Below are positions 1 to 11,832 of a stretch of DNA of 64,000 bases, in pieces. The position numbers and the translations under genes were made by a program. The notes beneath the pieces were generated by a model, which was given only the letters and a program-made list of their open reading frames with translations, ran no database searches and was not told the origin of the DNA. The number at the start of each line of letters is the position of its first letter. Position 1 is the first letter of the stretch. The stretch comes from Cyanoderma ruficeps (Eukaryota > Chordata > Aves > Passeriformes > Timaliidae), in assembly GCA_008694505.1 (NCBI GenBank), contig VZDJ01000034.1:584327-648326 (forward strand), read 5' to 3'.

Positions 1-3000
1 CAGCCCTGCTGTGCCCCTCTGCTCTGCCCTGCCTTTCCCCAGTTTTGCTGCCTCTGTGAGTTTGTTCGTTTTGGCTTTTTGGGTGCCAATGTGTGTGTCC
101 AAATGTCCTGCCTGAATAAATCAGCTGGGAGCACAGAGCCTCAGTGGCCTCTAGTGGCTGTGGGACCAAGATCCCAGGGAAGGGGGACCCAAAGCCCCCC
201 CAAACAAGCCACACTGGGGCTCCATCCCACCAGACACCATGGAGAGACACAAAGGCAAAGGTAAAGCTCCCAAAAAGCTCCAAGGCCATGACTGATGGGG
301 GAGCATCCAGCAGGATGGTGCTGCATCCCAAATCCCTCTTGGCCAGCCCCAATCCCTGGCAGGGATGGATGGATGGATGGAGAGATTTTTGGGCAGCCAC
401 TGGGTTTTTCTCATTCCTATGTTAAAAAGCAGGAGAAAACCCCAAGTTTTTAAGGAGGGTGAAATTTCTTTCACATCTTTTCCCATTTTTCATTTTTCTA
501 AAGCTTGTTTTCTGTCTACTGCCACAATACAAAACACAAACCCCAACGGTGAAAACAGTTGAGCAAACGGATCAAAAAGGGTTTGATACCGTTAAAATGA
601 CCATTTTTGTGTCTTCTCCACCCAAGGTCACTAAAGCTGCTTCCTTCTGAGTAATTGTGATTTTTCAACAAGGGAAGAGGGAAGAAATGACCCATTTTAT
701 TCCCCAAAGCCACGGCATTTGGGGGCAGGATGGAGCATCCCCTCCTGCAGCCCATGCTGTCCCTCCTTTCCCCCCCCCCCCCCATGATAAATAAATTACT
801 TTAGGAGTGCTGGCCTAGTTTAACATGCCCTAGTTTTGATGGAGGAGGGGAAAGAAAAAAAAAAAAAGAGAGAGAGAATATTTATTTTGGGCAGTTGCTT
901 CATGGGTGTCCTTTTGGGAAGAGCTTTGGGGGACTCACCCACTCCCCCTGCTCTGCTTTGCCCTGGCTGCAGCACACTGCCCTCGATTTTGGTTCCTTTT
1001 TTTCTGAGTTACCGTCTAGGTGAGGTGGGAAATGAGCGGTGGGGACACTGATCCAGCCCCCAAGTCGTTGTCCATTGCTCTGAGCCCCCCCAGGGCCGGT
1101 GTCATGCCGGGGGGGCTGCCAGGGGCTGATGCCTTAAAGCCTGTGGAGAACGAGCAGCTTTCGAGGTGAATAAAGGCACCCCCTGGTTCTGGGTGTGAGC
1201 GGTCAGGGTTGGCTTTGCTGCAGGAGCAGCGGCGTTAGCACCTTCCCCCAGTGCCAAAATCCCTGGGAAAACGGGATTGAAGCGTGTGTTCGGGGATGGG
1301 ATGGGGATTTCACGAGTGCTCTGGGTGTCACTGGGACCTTTGCGCCTCTCTGGTCCCTCCTGCACCCTGCTCCTCCAAAGGTGCCAAGTTTCTTCTGCTA
1401 AATAAACCTGCAAATAGCTCTTTTCTATACATTTTATTTTTTNNNNNNNNNNNNNTGATAGCACCAGGCTCCCCTTCCGAGCTCCGGCATCTCCCAGCCA
1501 AGGTCACCGGGGAGACCGTAGGCAGCCGCCGCCTGCGTTGGGCCATCTGTTAAATAATGTATGCAATAAACTCCTGCCCCGGGGCCAGCTTAATCCTTAA
1601 ATCCTCCTTCAGAATACCATCTCCCGGCCGTGCGGGATGCCCGCCTTGGTCTCTTGGGCGCATCTTTCCCCACCCATCCCTCCCGAATCCCTCTCTCCTC
1701 TCCCCTCCATCCCGCATCCTCCCGTACTCGAGCTCGCCGGGCTCTCCTGCTCCATTATTTATGTGCCGTGCATGAAAGATGCATATAAAAGAGCGGTTTA
1801 TAATTTAGCAGAATCTCCTCTTCTTTCAGCCTCCCTTCCCCCTCTGGCTTCGGGCTTTCTCTGGTTCATTCCCGGCCTCTCCCGGGCATCCAGGTGGGTT
1901 TTGGGGGAGGGATCCTGGGGCTCCATCCTCGGAGCACCCATAGATGGGTCTGGAGTTCGGGGTGGTTTAAGTGCTCAGAGGTTTTTTGATGTATGAAAGA
2001 AAGTGGGGAATTGGGTTTGGCAGACCCAGAAATGAGGGTTTATGCAGAAAATGGGGCTTTTTGGTAAACTTAATGAACCCAGTGCTGCTTCCAGCCCACG
2101 GGTTTGTGTCTAACGAGCTCCCAAGCGCCGCGTCCTCGGCACATGTGGGATGCTTTGCTCCTCTGGCTGTGTCTGCTCTCCCACAGCCCTGGGCTCGCCC
2201 CCAGATGGTGACTGGGGCAAAACCCATTATTTTGGGAGAAAAAAACCTCCCTTCTAGGAGTCATCTTGTGCTTTGGAGGTGCAGCAGGTCCCCCAGCACA
2301 GAAAATCCTGGGGCCAAAACTGTGTGTGCCGAGTCCAACCCACACAGCTGCGACCTCGGAGCTGAACTTGCCAGGGAAAGAAACTGAAAATAATTGGGGA
2401 TTTTTCAAGGGAGCGATTTAGCAAAGCTCCTCATCCTATCCTGGATGTGGGAGAGCCTGTGTGGGTTAAAAATGGAGCGATAAATAGCAAAGGTGGTGGG
2501 GAGCAGAGCGTCGTGCAGCCTTCACACCCCCAAAATGGGGTACCAGCTCCCCGTGCCACCCCAAATTAATCCATCTGCCCCCCCAGGTCATCCTGTACAA
2601 ATCCCAGCTCGGCAGCATCCTGCTTTTATTACAATATATGATTTTCTTTGCAATAAAATCCCACCCCTGGACCTGTTTCCCACCCGTGGTTATATTCTTG
2701 TTCCCTGGGCACAAAGGTTGGCTCGTGCCCTCGGTGGCGTGGGCACAAGGGATAATGGGCTTTTTTAACACCAGGATTTGGGGTTTGGGGAGGAAGGGAA
2801 GCAATTCTGGAATGAAAATTCCCAATTTCTACAGCTTTTCCCATCAGTGAAGGGGAAGCCATCTTTTATTCCCCATCCCCAACAGCCACTCTCAGGACCC
2901 AACGTTGAATTTTTCCACTAAATTTGTGCCCCTGGAGCATTTTCCCATCAAACAAAAAAAATCCCACAAATAAATAATGATTACAATTAGTTATTCAGCG

Positions 3001-3139
3001 TGAACACGGAGAGTGGGGAGGTTTTCCTGTTATTTTGGGATTATTTGGGTGGTCAGGGAGGGATGCTCACGGCGCTGGGCCCTGGCAGCCCATGGGAAAA
3101 CACGGCAGATCCGCATTTTTAATTTTTTTTTTTCCATTT
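1..3139. other. Intergenic region downstream of CAMK2N1
   Basis: I recognise no gene here. The stretch is mixed-composition DNA with several AATAAA hexamers and no ORF resembling a known family. An AT-rich block around 1545-1830 (with a TATAAAA-like run near 1783 and several AATAAA or TTTATAA words) stands out from GC-rich surroundings and could be a conserved non-coding element, but nothing in the sequence proves that. In human the gene on this side of CAMK2N1 is VWA5B1; none of its domains were seen here. Confidence 0.5.
1443..1455. other. Assembly gap (13 N)
   Basis: A run of 13 undetermined bases follows a T-rich stretch. It is probably a short scaffold or homopolymer gap. Single N characters also occur at 3883 (A-rich tract), 25235 (tandem repeat) and 28643 (TA repeat), all in low-complexity sequence. 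Confidence 0.95.
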
Positions 3140-4474
3140 TGTTTCATTTTCCTTTTTATTCGGACATTGCAGAAATAGCCCTGTGTAGTGGATAAAAGTG
3201 CAACATACACAATATTTAAGAAAAGGAGGAAAGAAAAACCTGCCTTGAGGTCTGTCAGTCAATCGCAAACAGAAACAAGAACCAAGCCTGGGCGCCAGAG
3301 GCGCTTTTTGTTCCCCCCCCTCCCTTTTTTTTTCCCCTTTTGTTTTTATGCACATCATGCAAAATAGTTAAAAAGAAAGATTAGAAAAGAGAAGTCAGAG
3401 AAAACCCCACGAGAGAGATCGACCGAGCCCTAGAAAGAGCAGAAAGCTCTGAGTGCTGCTCATCTCGGGGAGGGAATCGCTGCCCTCCGGCATCTCCAAG
3501 TGTTTGGCACTCTTGTGATTACGTTAAATAATTTCTTTTATATATATGTTTTAATACAGTCTATTAAAGAGAGGAAACTGCCACAATATAAGGAAAAAAA
3601 AAAAGAAGAAAAAAAACAAGATCACCCACACTACAGACTGCATGGTAGTTAGAAAAGCTGAGCGTCCCCCCCACCCCCCCATACATATAAAATCTGTCCC
3701 TTTGCTCACAGCAACCAAGTACAAGCTTTAAAAAATAAACCAGCAATTCTTCCTTCAGGCCTTTCCTTTATAAAAGTTTTGGTTTTCCCCCTCGAGAACC
3801 TTAAAACGTGACTAAAATTAAATATATATATATCTATTTGATATAATTTCCCAACATCCAAAGACATCAACATAAAAAAAAANAAAAAGAAAAAAAGAAG
3901 AAGAAGAAGAAGAAACTCATACAGAAGGGGATAGCGTGGTACATCCAAGTGCACGGATTCATTTTTGCAAGATTAAATAATGTAAACAAGGTGCCCGCTG
4001 GGAACAACCCTGGCCGGAGGGACACCCCAGGGGCTGCTCCCCACCCCCATCTCCCCTTTCCTCTTACCCCCCCGATCTAGCGCGGCACAAGGTTCATCAT
4101 CAGCCCGAGGAAAGCGATCCCGAGTAATTCAGAGCCGCGGCGTGACTCCTCCGTCCATCCCTCGGGGGTGGGAGCTTTGAAGCAGGTGACTATTTTCCCG
4201 ATTACATATATATATATATATTTTTTTTTAAAATTTATTATCATTTTGGAAATGACGGCTGGGCTCTGGCTCGCTCACCGCCCTCCCCTCCGCGCCTCTC
4301 CGGAGGGCAGGACGTGCCGCGGTGCCGCGGGACTGCAGGCGGGCGCCGACGGCGTTCCCGGAGCTTCGGGGCGGTCGCTGCGGTGACGGGGGGGGGGTTT
4401 ATTTTTTGCCGATCACCTGTGCCATTGTAAACCGACCCCACCCCGGGCTTCAGCCCAGCGTCCCCAGGGAGGCT
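3140..4474 (-). other. CAMK2N1: CAMK2N1 3'UTR
   Basis: From the stop codon at 4475-4477 to the AATAAA (minus strand) at 3155-3160 there is about 1.3 kb with no other gene. It is A/T-rich with poly-A/T tracts, a TA repeat near 4204-4221 and a GAA-type purine run near 3897-3915. The long AU-rich 3'UTR on a very short coding region fits CAMK2N1. The boundary is inferred from the hexamer. Confidence 0.6.
3155..3160 (-). terminator. CAMK2N1: Poly(A) signal of CAMK2N1
   Basis: TTTATT on the plus strand reads AATAAA on the minus strand. It lies about 1.3 kb after the CAMK2N1 stop, a plausible last-exon length for this gene. Other A/T-rich hexamers upstream could be alternative sites. Confidence 0.55.
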
Positions 4475-5540
4475 TTAAACACCGGGAGGGGCCTTTTCGG
4501 AGAGGTTTTGCAGCACATCATCAATTCTATCATCTTCAATAACCACTAGAAAAGCAGAAAGAAACAAGAAGCGCGATGAATTTTTCTGCCGCCGTGCTCC
4601 CCTCGCCCAAGGTCACCCTGTGGGGGTTGGAGGGGTCCCACATCCCTGGTGTGGCTGCTGGCAAAGCTACACGGAGCCCGACACCCCACAGGGGTCCCGG
4701 TGCCACCCTGTCCCGTCCCCAGGGAGCGTCCTCAGCATCGCACGCCCCGGCACTGGTGTCCTGTCCCTGGGGACACCTGGCAAAGGGCATGTCCCCAGGG
4801 AAGGTCCCCTCACCTCTGTGCCCCGCGGATGGTCCCCAGGGAACGATGCGCTGCCCCTGAGGAAGGTCCCTGCCGCCCTATTCCCGGGGAAGTGCTCAGG
4901 GGGTGTCCTGTCCCCAGGGAAGATCCCGGCTACCCAACACCCCGGTGACAGTCCTTGGGACGTGATGCCTGACACCCTGCAGGGAGTCTGGTGCATCGTG
5001 CCCCGTCCCCGGGGACGCTTCCTGGTGCCCCGCATCCCCAAAAGGTGCTCCACGCCCCATCCCTGAGGAAGATCCACAGAACACGATGCCCAACATCCCT
5101 CAGGGAGCCCGGTGCACCATACCCCGTCCCCGGGGACCGTCCCCAGTGCTCCGTATCCCCGGAGAAGGTCCTCGGGACACGATGCGCGACATCCTCAGGG
5201 AGCCCGGTCATCATGTCCCGTCCCTGAGGATGCTCCCCGGTGCCCTGCATGCCGGGGGAAGGTCCCCGGTACGCGATGCCCAACACCCCGCGGGATACCC
5301 GCTGCCTCGCGCCGCATCCCTGGGGCCGTGCCCCGCATCCCGGGCAGCTCCCGGTGCGCCCCGTTCCCTCCGGCACCCACCTCTCTTGCTGCGGCCGATC
5401 TGCCCCAGCTTGGGCGGCCGCTTGCCCTGCCCTCCGGCCAGCAGCCCGTCGCCGCCGCGGAGGCGAACGGGGAAGGGCAGCTGCCCCACGGCCGCGTCCC
5501 CCGCCAGCTGCCCCTCGCCGTAGGGCGGCCCCTCCGACAT
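4475..5540 (-). CDS. CAMK2N1: Calcium/calmodulin-dependent protein kinase II inhibitor 1
   Basis: Two coding exons: 5540-5381 and 4545-4475, joined by a GT/AG intron with the Arg codon split (AG|GTGGGT donor, TTTTCTAG acceptor). The spliced product is 76 residues; the human protein is 78. The N-terminus starts MSEGPPYGEG. The CaMKII-binding core RPPKLGQIGRSKR closes exon 1, and VVIEDDRIDDVL opens exon 2, followed by KAPPGV at the C-terminus. Family knowledge: this small soluble protein binds the catalytic site of activated CaMKII and blocks substrate phosphorylation. Exon 1 is very GC-rich and sits in a CpG island. The region between the N-terminus and the core differs most from mammals. Reading exon 1 without splicing gives a longer open frame that lacks the conserved tail, so the spliced model is preferred. 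Confidence 0.95.
4600..5340. repeat. Degenerate GC-rich minisatellite filling the CAMK2N1 intron
   Basis: Most of the intron between the two CAMK2N1 exons is a diverged tandem array. Units of roughly 95-120 bp carry recurring words such as ACGATGCCCAACATCC, CAGGGAGCCCGGT, CCCCGTCCC and GGGGAAGGTCC. The last three units, starting near 4960, 5081 and 5178, are the clearest; earlier units are more decayed. Confidence 0.75.
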
Positions 5541-5840
5541 GGGGGCGGCGGGGGGGGACCCGCCGCCGCCGCCGCCCCCCGACAGCCTCCCGGGGCGCGG
5601 GGCCCGCGGGCCCGGGGCAGCGGCGCAGCGGGCGCGGGGCAGCCGCCCCGTCACATCCCGGCCCGGCCGGCGCTGCTCGCGGCTCCGCGGCTGCGGCGGC
5701 GGCTCCGGCGGCGGCGGCGATAGAGGAGCGGGAGGCGGGACCGGGCGGGGCGGGGCGGGACCGGCTCGGCCCCCGGCACCGGAGGCGGCACCGCCCCGGC
5801 GGGTCGATTCCGCACCCCGGGGATCCGCGGGACTGCCCCG
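5541..5840 (-). promoter_or_regulatory. CAMK2N1: CAMK2N1 CpG-island promoter
   Basis: The sequence just upstream of the start codon is almost pure G+C with dense CpG. It contains overlapping SP1-type boxes (GGGCGGGGCGGGGCGGG at about 5743-5759). No TATA box was seen. The transcription start is not determinable here. Confidence 0.6.
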
Positions 5841-5849
5841 CCGCCTGCC

Positions 5850-6200
5850 CCGCAGCGTCCCCGGGGAGCGCGGAGCATCCTCGAGGAGCCCGGACCTACC
5901 CCGCAGGCTCCCCGCGGAGCACGGAGCTGTCCCGGAGCATCCTCGGGGTGTCCCACAGCATCCCTGGAGATCCCAGAGCTGCCTAGCAGACACCCTGCGG
6001 AGCCCGGAGCTGCCCCTCTTCATCCTCAGTATTCCCCAACCTGCCCCTCAGCATCCCTGAGGAGCCTGGAGCTGCCCTACAAGGATGCTCAGGGAGCTTA
6101 GGCTGCCCCACAGCACTTTTGGGGATCCCAGAGCTGCCCCACAGCCACATGTGGGGAGCCTAGACCACCCCACAAACACATTTAGGGAGTTCAGAGTGGG
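5850..6200. repeat. Degenerate minisatellite upstream of CAMK2N1
   Basis: About seven to eight diverged units of roughly 45-50 bp repeat the words GAGCCCGGAGCTG, CCCACAGCATCC and GGGGATCCCAGAGCTG. The array begins next to the CpG island and decays outward. Confidence 0.65.
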
Positions 6201-7900
6201 TCCCCCTCCAGTGACTGCTGGAAATTCTGGAACTAACACCCACATCCTTGGGGAGCCCAGCGCCTGTTCCCAGGAGCACCGGGCACAGCCTCACACGTGG
6301 CCTGCAGAGCCCAGAGCCATCTGGGGGCCTTTGGCATTTCATGGGGAGCTGCAGCATAGGGGGACTGGGTGTGTTTGGCTGTGGGCCCCCAGGACGTGTC
6401 CCTGCACGAGCCTTTCCTGGGGCACTGCAGGAGGATCTGTGAGTCACCATGAGCTTTCCATGGGGTTTTCTACCCAGAGTTGCCACAACAACGTGGGTCA
6501 TCGGGGTTATTGCCTGGCAAAGCGAGTGATGGGAAGGTTGGGGATAACATTTTGGGATAGACCACAGCTATGTCGGGGTGTTCAAGCACCCGTGGTGCAT
6601 CTCCCACAAAGTGGAGCAGGAGGACAGTAGCAACAGCAGCGAAGAACCTGTTTGTGCAAGGCTGAGTTACAGGATTTCTCTGGCATCGGGAGCCTGGCTC
6701 ATTTTGGGGCCGAGCAGAATGGGGGGCACAGGAAGGACAGGGTGCCTGGTGGTGGCAGGGCTGGGCTGCGCTGTCCCAGGGCTGCTCCCATCTCCAAAGC
6801 CCTCGATTGCTGAAATGCTCAGCCCCCAGAGCTGCACAAGCCCCTCTCCCCTGCACCCCCGCCCACCCCCGAGCTGTCAGCTCCTTACATAAGGTTGCAG
6901 CTACACCCGAGATATCACAGGCAAAGCTTGGAAACAGGAGGCGAAGGGTAACGGGGAAGCACAGCCCCTCCAAGGCGTATTTTTAGGCTTTGCCTGATAC
7001 TCCACTCCTGGGCAAAACACCGAGGCTCGAGGCCGTGTCCTGCACTGGTCTGAGGGGGATTGACCCCACCGCTGTCCCCAGTGAGGGGATGGGGCTTTTT
7101 GGGGTGGTTGGTCCCCTGGAGGGGAGGGACGCCTCTTCCAGCAGATGGGATTCTGTCGTTTCAATCTGTATTCTGGGTTTTCGGGCTCCAGCGTGGCTTT
7201 TTGAGCTGTGTTGTGGCCGTTCCCTCTGGGATTCTGTTTCGCAGGCTGCCTTGCCCTGCAGGCAGCCACTGCCATCTACAGCCGGTGGGATGCGGCCCTT
7301 TCCCAGCACTGGGATAACCAGGGACCTGCTCCTCAAAATCCAGCCCTGCATTTGTGCCTCACAGCCAAAATGGCCTTTGGACACTGCCTGGCTGCTCTGG
7401 TTAATGTTTAATGAGGAAACAACCCATCATCATTTTCACTGTTAAATTCAGGGGGTTTGAAATGCCAGTCGATGGGAATGTTTGTTTTTAAAAGAGCCTG
7501 AGGGATGTGAAGGGCTCTGCCTGCAGAGGTGCCCAGGGGTTGCCTCAGTCTTGGGGTTTTCAACTATTTCTACTTGAAGCTCCCTCATTCCCCATGAATC
7601 CCTAATTGTCCTCCCCAGCAAATGTTAATTGCAGCAGCACTTCGGGTCCATTACCCCTCTTGGGTGTATATGGGATTTATGGCAAAATGGGGGTGTCGGG
7701 GAAGGGAATTCTCCTTTTTTGTGTCAGTTTGGGGGTTTGGCACCACCTGTGTCATGAGGGGACAGCAGTGACTGCCATGTCCAGTGCAGGGGGCACAGGC
7801 TGCCCCCCTCAGCCAACCTCCATCATGGCTTGGGATGATCCAGGCTCACCGTGTCCACCTCAGGGAGGACAAACCTCATCACTGCCATGGAATAATCTGA
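6201..7900. other. Intergenic, CAMK2N1 to MUL1
   Basis: No gene recognised. There is no splice-consistent conserved coding and no transposon I can name. It separates the CAMK2N1 5' end from the MUL1 3' end. Confidence 0.5.
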
Positions 7901-7923
7901 CAAAGACACACTTTTTATCCTAT

Positions 7924-7929
7924 TTTATT
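7924..7929 (-). terminator. MUL1: Poly(A) signal of MUL1
   Basis: AATAAA on the minus strand, about 570 bases past the MUL1 stop codon, giving a short 3'UTR (about 7905-8500). Confidence 0.65.
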
Positions 7930-8500
7930 ACTTCACACGCTGTTTTCAATCCCAAGCCAAGCACAGCCATCAGCCACAACATTCTTACATCCCCATCCTC
8001 ACATCCTGGTGTGACAAAGATTACCTGTGTTCACACCCCCCGGTATGAGCTCTCCGACAGCCCCTCCTGGTCTGGAGGCCTTGCAGCCCTCTGGAAGCCT
8101 CACAGGAATTCTGCAGCTTCTCAGAACCCTTAATACATTTTAATTTTGTTTTCCCCATCTTTTTGTCAGCTGGGTAAGGGGCTGCAGGCTGTGTAACCCT
8201 GACACAAACCCTGTGAGTTCAAACCTTAACAGAAGAGCTTCAAGCTGCATCTCTTCCCCAAGCACCTCATCCTTTGCAAGGAATCACCTCTCTCAAAAAC
8301 ACCTCCAAGAACAGTGTGAGCCCTGATCAGCTGCAGAGTCACCTTTTCAGACTCAGCTCTCTCCCCCTGCTGAAGCATCTCAAACTCCCTCCCCTTCCCC
8401 AAAATCCACTACCCAAGCAGCGAGGCAACAAAACCCCTTTGCCAGTGGCAGCTTTAAATCCAAACTCTCCCCCCAGAAAAAAAAAAAAATCACAAAAAAA

Positions 8501-11500
8501 TTAACTGTTGTACAAGGGAACCACCCTGGTGATGCCCTGCCTGCAGATCGGGCATTTTTTGGGTTTGGGAAGAGCCTGGTAGCACTCGTAGCAGGAGCAG
8601 ACGTGGCCACACTCCAGGAAAGCGCAGGATTTGGTGCTGCTCAAGCAAACCACGCAGGCGTTTTTGAGCATCTCCCCTCCCTCCGTGTTCATCAGGCGCT
8701 CCTGGGCCTGCCGGAATTCCTCCTGCATCTGCCGGAGGTGCTGCCTCTCCCGGTGGTGCCGGTACTGCTTCCGCAGGAGGAAGAAGAGCACGGCGCAGGT
8801 GGCCAAGCCGGAAACGACCGTCAGGATTTTCCAGAAGCGGACGCTGGACTCTTGTTTCTGCAGCAAGGACTCGAAATCCAGGGAGCTCAGGTAGTAGGGC
8901 ATGCCCTGCTTCGGGGGCTGCAGCTTGATGGTGGCGTTGTCCAGAACCAGCTCTCCCACCCCGGTCAGGGCCGTACCCACCTTCAGCATCTGCTCCGTCT
9001 CCTGGATTCCCTTGGGACGCTCCCCGCTGATGTAGTGGCCGATGACGTCGGTGAAGGACTGGACAGAGGGGTGGAATTTCTCATACACCGTCTCCAGGCT
9101 GAGCTCAGCGGCGTCCAGAGGCTTCATCACCCGCACGGAGACGCCGGCGCCGTCCTCGGCAGGGACCAGGTCGAAGGGGGTGGTGTTGGTTCTCTGGTGG
9201 ATGATCTTCTCGTAGTCGTTCCTGGGGAGGGAGAAAGGGGGAAGTGAACTGACATCCCCTGAGGGGAAACACAGCCTGGGATCACCTGCTGGTTTTGGGG
9301 ATTGCCAGATGAGACATGCCCTGAGTGGTTTCTTTGATGGAGGTCTCTGGAGAACACCTCTCCCCTCATGGCACTGTCCAGGTGTGCACGAGGCCACTCC
9401 ACCCTCACCTCAGTGCTCCACAAGTAGTGGGGGCTTCCCTTATCCTCACCTGCCTGTGGCATTCCCAGCTGTCATGAACCATCCCGTGAGGAGAAGCACC
9501 ACATCCCACACATCCCAATTTGATAAGTGTTACCAAATGCTTATCAAACAGCATCACTGGGCTCTGTTTCAGCAGTTCTGGGACTCTCCCTGGGTCCCCT
9601 GGGTGTGGGGATCACCCAAATCAAATTCATTTCTGTTCTACAAGTGGGGTTTTTTTTGGAAATGCCATCCTCTGGCCACCTCAGTAATAAGGTGGGGCTG
9701 ATCAATGTTCAGCCCATGCTGGATGCTCTTCTCCTCCAGCCTCTCTGTGAAAGCCCTAAAATCAGCCAAACACACCCCGTTATGGCAGCTGTCACTGTGG
9801 GGGCTACACTGGGAGCCAGCTCTGAGGCACCTGGTCACTCTGACCATACCTGAGGCCATTTCAGGGTGTCAGACCCCCCCCAAAGGGCACCCCGGGTGTT
9901 TGAGGGTACCAGGCACGTACCAGAGGTGGGGGGTTCTGTTCCACACCATCTTGTGCTCCTGCAGTGTCAGCCTCTGAACCACCCCCTTGCAGCTCTCCAC
10001 AAACTGACTGCTCAGGGTCTCCTTCACCGACCGCACCACACCTGGAACGGGAAGGCAAGGGGCAGCTCCTTAAACAAACCCTGGACAAGGAGTGACAGGA
10101 CAAGGGGAAATGGCTTCACATTGACAGGTCTCCATGGGCTGCTGGGAAGAAATCCTTCCCTGTGAGGGTGGGAAGGCCCTGGCACAGGGTCCCCAGAGCA
10201 GCTGTGGCTGCCCCTGGATCCCTGGAAGTGTCCAAGGCCAGGCTGGATGGGGCTTGGAGCAGCCTGGGACAGTGGAAGGTGTCCCTGCCATGGCAGGGGG
10301 GGCACTGGATGGGCTTTAAGGTCTCTTCTTTCAACCCAAACTGTTCTAGAATTCTAAGATGGGGGGCAAAAGGGCTGAGAGCCCATGTTTTCTGCTGTCT
10401 GAGTCTGTGGCTGCTTGGCGGGGGGGATATGACCTGATGGGTCCTGATGAAATCCCCCAGTGAGGAGCAGCTGTGGGGCAGGATGTGTCCCCCACCCCTG
10501 TTTGGGGCACCAGACTTCAGGTCCTGTTTGAAAGGGATGAGAAATTTATTTACAAATAAACTGTGTGTCCGCTGGTAGATAAAAATAGATACTGAGAGGC
10601 GAAAGAAACCACGGTGTCATAAATACAGACATAAATACGAATTATATGGTTGGCTTTTCGCAAATATTAAGGTGAATGCTGTATGTCGAATGTTAAAATA
10701 ACTTTTATTTCTGCTATTAACAAAAACTCAAACACGGCAGTATTAATAACTGATACAGTTATAAGTAAAGTGTTTAGTCAGGATAACATCCAGTAAACCT
10801 GTGATGAAGACCCTGTATTAACGTGCCAACTATCAGCATCTGCTGGCTGAAGAAAGTATAGACCGAAGCTCAAACTAAAAGTGATAAAAAGAACAGATTA
10901 AAACCACAACCAAAAACCACGCATGCTCCAAAAAGGCGGAGCCAAGGAGGGGCCACGCAAAACACTTCCTGGAATACAGGAATTCCTTTGTGGAAAAACA
11001 TGAATATGCATAATATTATGAATATGAAACAGGATGATATAATAGAAATTATATTTAAGAGGTGTCTCCGAAGATAACAATGTATTCTTAGATAAACGCC
11101 GAGCGCCCGGCCATTTTTAACCCTTTGCTTTATCTCTGTCTCCTACTGTCTTTTCATTAAACCTTTCAAATTCTACTAAAAAAAAGTAAACCTCGTTTTT
11201 CACAACGGGAAGAAGGATAAATTCCATAGGAATTCCACTGACTGACACGAGGAAAAGGAAAGGGGGGTGGGGTTATACATCAGACGCGGGTATTAGGCAT
11301 TTCGGGAACTCTGCACCTCTCAAGTACCTCAGCCAATGGGGAAAGAGAGAGGGAAGTGCGGCCGGGAATTAAGGATAAAAAGGAGGCTGCGCCCTCTAGT
11401 AATTTGAAAGACCCTATGGGAAACGGCCACGACCTCTCCCTTTATTCGAATAAAGTTACAGGACTCCTCTGTGTCCTTTCCGGACATAAACCTCGGGTGT

Positions 11501-11832
11501 TTGTGGATTAATCTTCCTGACGCGACCCTACCTTCTATGACCGCATAGGGCACGCAGCGCCCGGGCGCCTCCAGCAGCACGGCCCGCAGGTCCCCGTCCA
11601 GCCGGACCTTCCTGGCGCCCTGCGGGGAGCAAACAGAGGCCGCGGCTCAGCCGGCGCGACCAGGCCGCGGATCGGGGGGTCGGGCTCATGCATTCACCCC
11701 CGTCGCACCCACCTCGAGCCCGCGGGCCACGCGGGCCTTCTGCCGGTAGACGGAGTAGAGCAGGGCGGTGATGGCGGTGCTGGCGGCCAAGAGCACGGCC
11801 TGTGTGGCCGAAGGCCGCCCGCCGCCCTCCAT
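8501..11832 (-). CDS. MUL1: Mitochondrial E3 ubiquitin/SUMO ligase MUL1 (MAPL, MULAN)
   Basis: Four coding exons: 11832-11713, 11619-11532, 10041-9921 and 9221-8501. All have GT/AG borders and consistent phase, giving 349 residues (human 352). An N-terminal hydrophobic segment (about residues 8-28) and a second one (about 237-258, LTVVSGLATCAVLFFLL) flank the intermembrane-space domain, which contains FDLVP, LETVYEKFHPS and GHYISGERPKG. The C-terminal RING finger begins CVVC at 299-302 and continues LECGHVCSC to CPICR at 333-337. The family sits in the outer mitochondrial membrane with RING facing the cytosol; it modifies DRP1, mitofusin, AKT and others, and acts in parallel to PINK1/parkin. 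All RING ligands are present. Exon 1 lies in a CpG island. Intron 2 (about 1.5 kb) has received a CR1 fragment and LTR sequence. Confidence 0.97.
10095..10360 (+). mobile_element. CR1 LINE 3' fragment
   Basis: It carries typical avian CR1 3'-end wording: CCTTCCCTGTGAGGGTGG, GGAAGTGTCCAAGGCCAGG, CTGGATGGGGCTTGGAGCA and GGTCTCTTCTTTCAACCC, ending in an ATTCT-like terminus (GAATTCTAAG). It lies in MUL1 intron 2, antisense to the gene, and is heavily 5'-truncated as usual for CR1. Confidence 0.85.
10615..11204 (+). mobile_element. Solo LTR of an endogenous retrovirus in MUL1 intron 2
   Basis: About 590 bp, starting TGTCATAA and ending TTTTCACA, which are imperfect inverted termini in TG...CA form. 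It is flanked by the 4-bp direct repeat ACGG (10611-10614 and 11205-11208). Internally it has an A/T-rich TATA-like run near 11035-11055, an ATTAAA poly(A)-type hexamer near 11157, and a U5-like tail. Composition is far more AT-rich than the gene around it. No internal retroviral coding sequence is present, so it is a solo LTR, antisense to MUL1. The family cannot be named from sequence alone. Confidence 0.6.
11240..11515 (+). mobile_element. Probable second LTR fragment in MUL1 intron 2
   Basis: The order of signals resembles an LTR: a TATA-like GGATAAAAAGG near 11370, a GC-rich transcript start, then TTATTCGAATAAAG (poly(A) signal near 11447) and a short U5-like tail ending about 15-20 bp before the exon 2 splice donor at 11531. 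I could not define clean ends or a target duplication. It differs in sequence from the LTR at 10615. Confidence 0.4.

Noticed and set aside
4600..5340. Regularly spaced repeats resembling an array such as CRISPR
   Set aside because: Units are diverged minisatellite copies in a bird intron without constant repeats or unique spacers.
5211..6023. 270-codon minus-strand frame around CAMK2N1 exon 1
   Set aside because: It contains exon 1 in frame but reads through the splice donor and upstream CpG/minisatellite DNA; the conserved C-terminus lies in exon 2.
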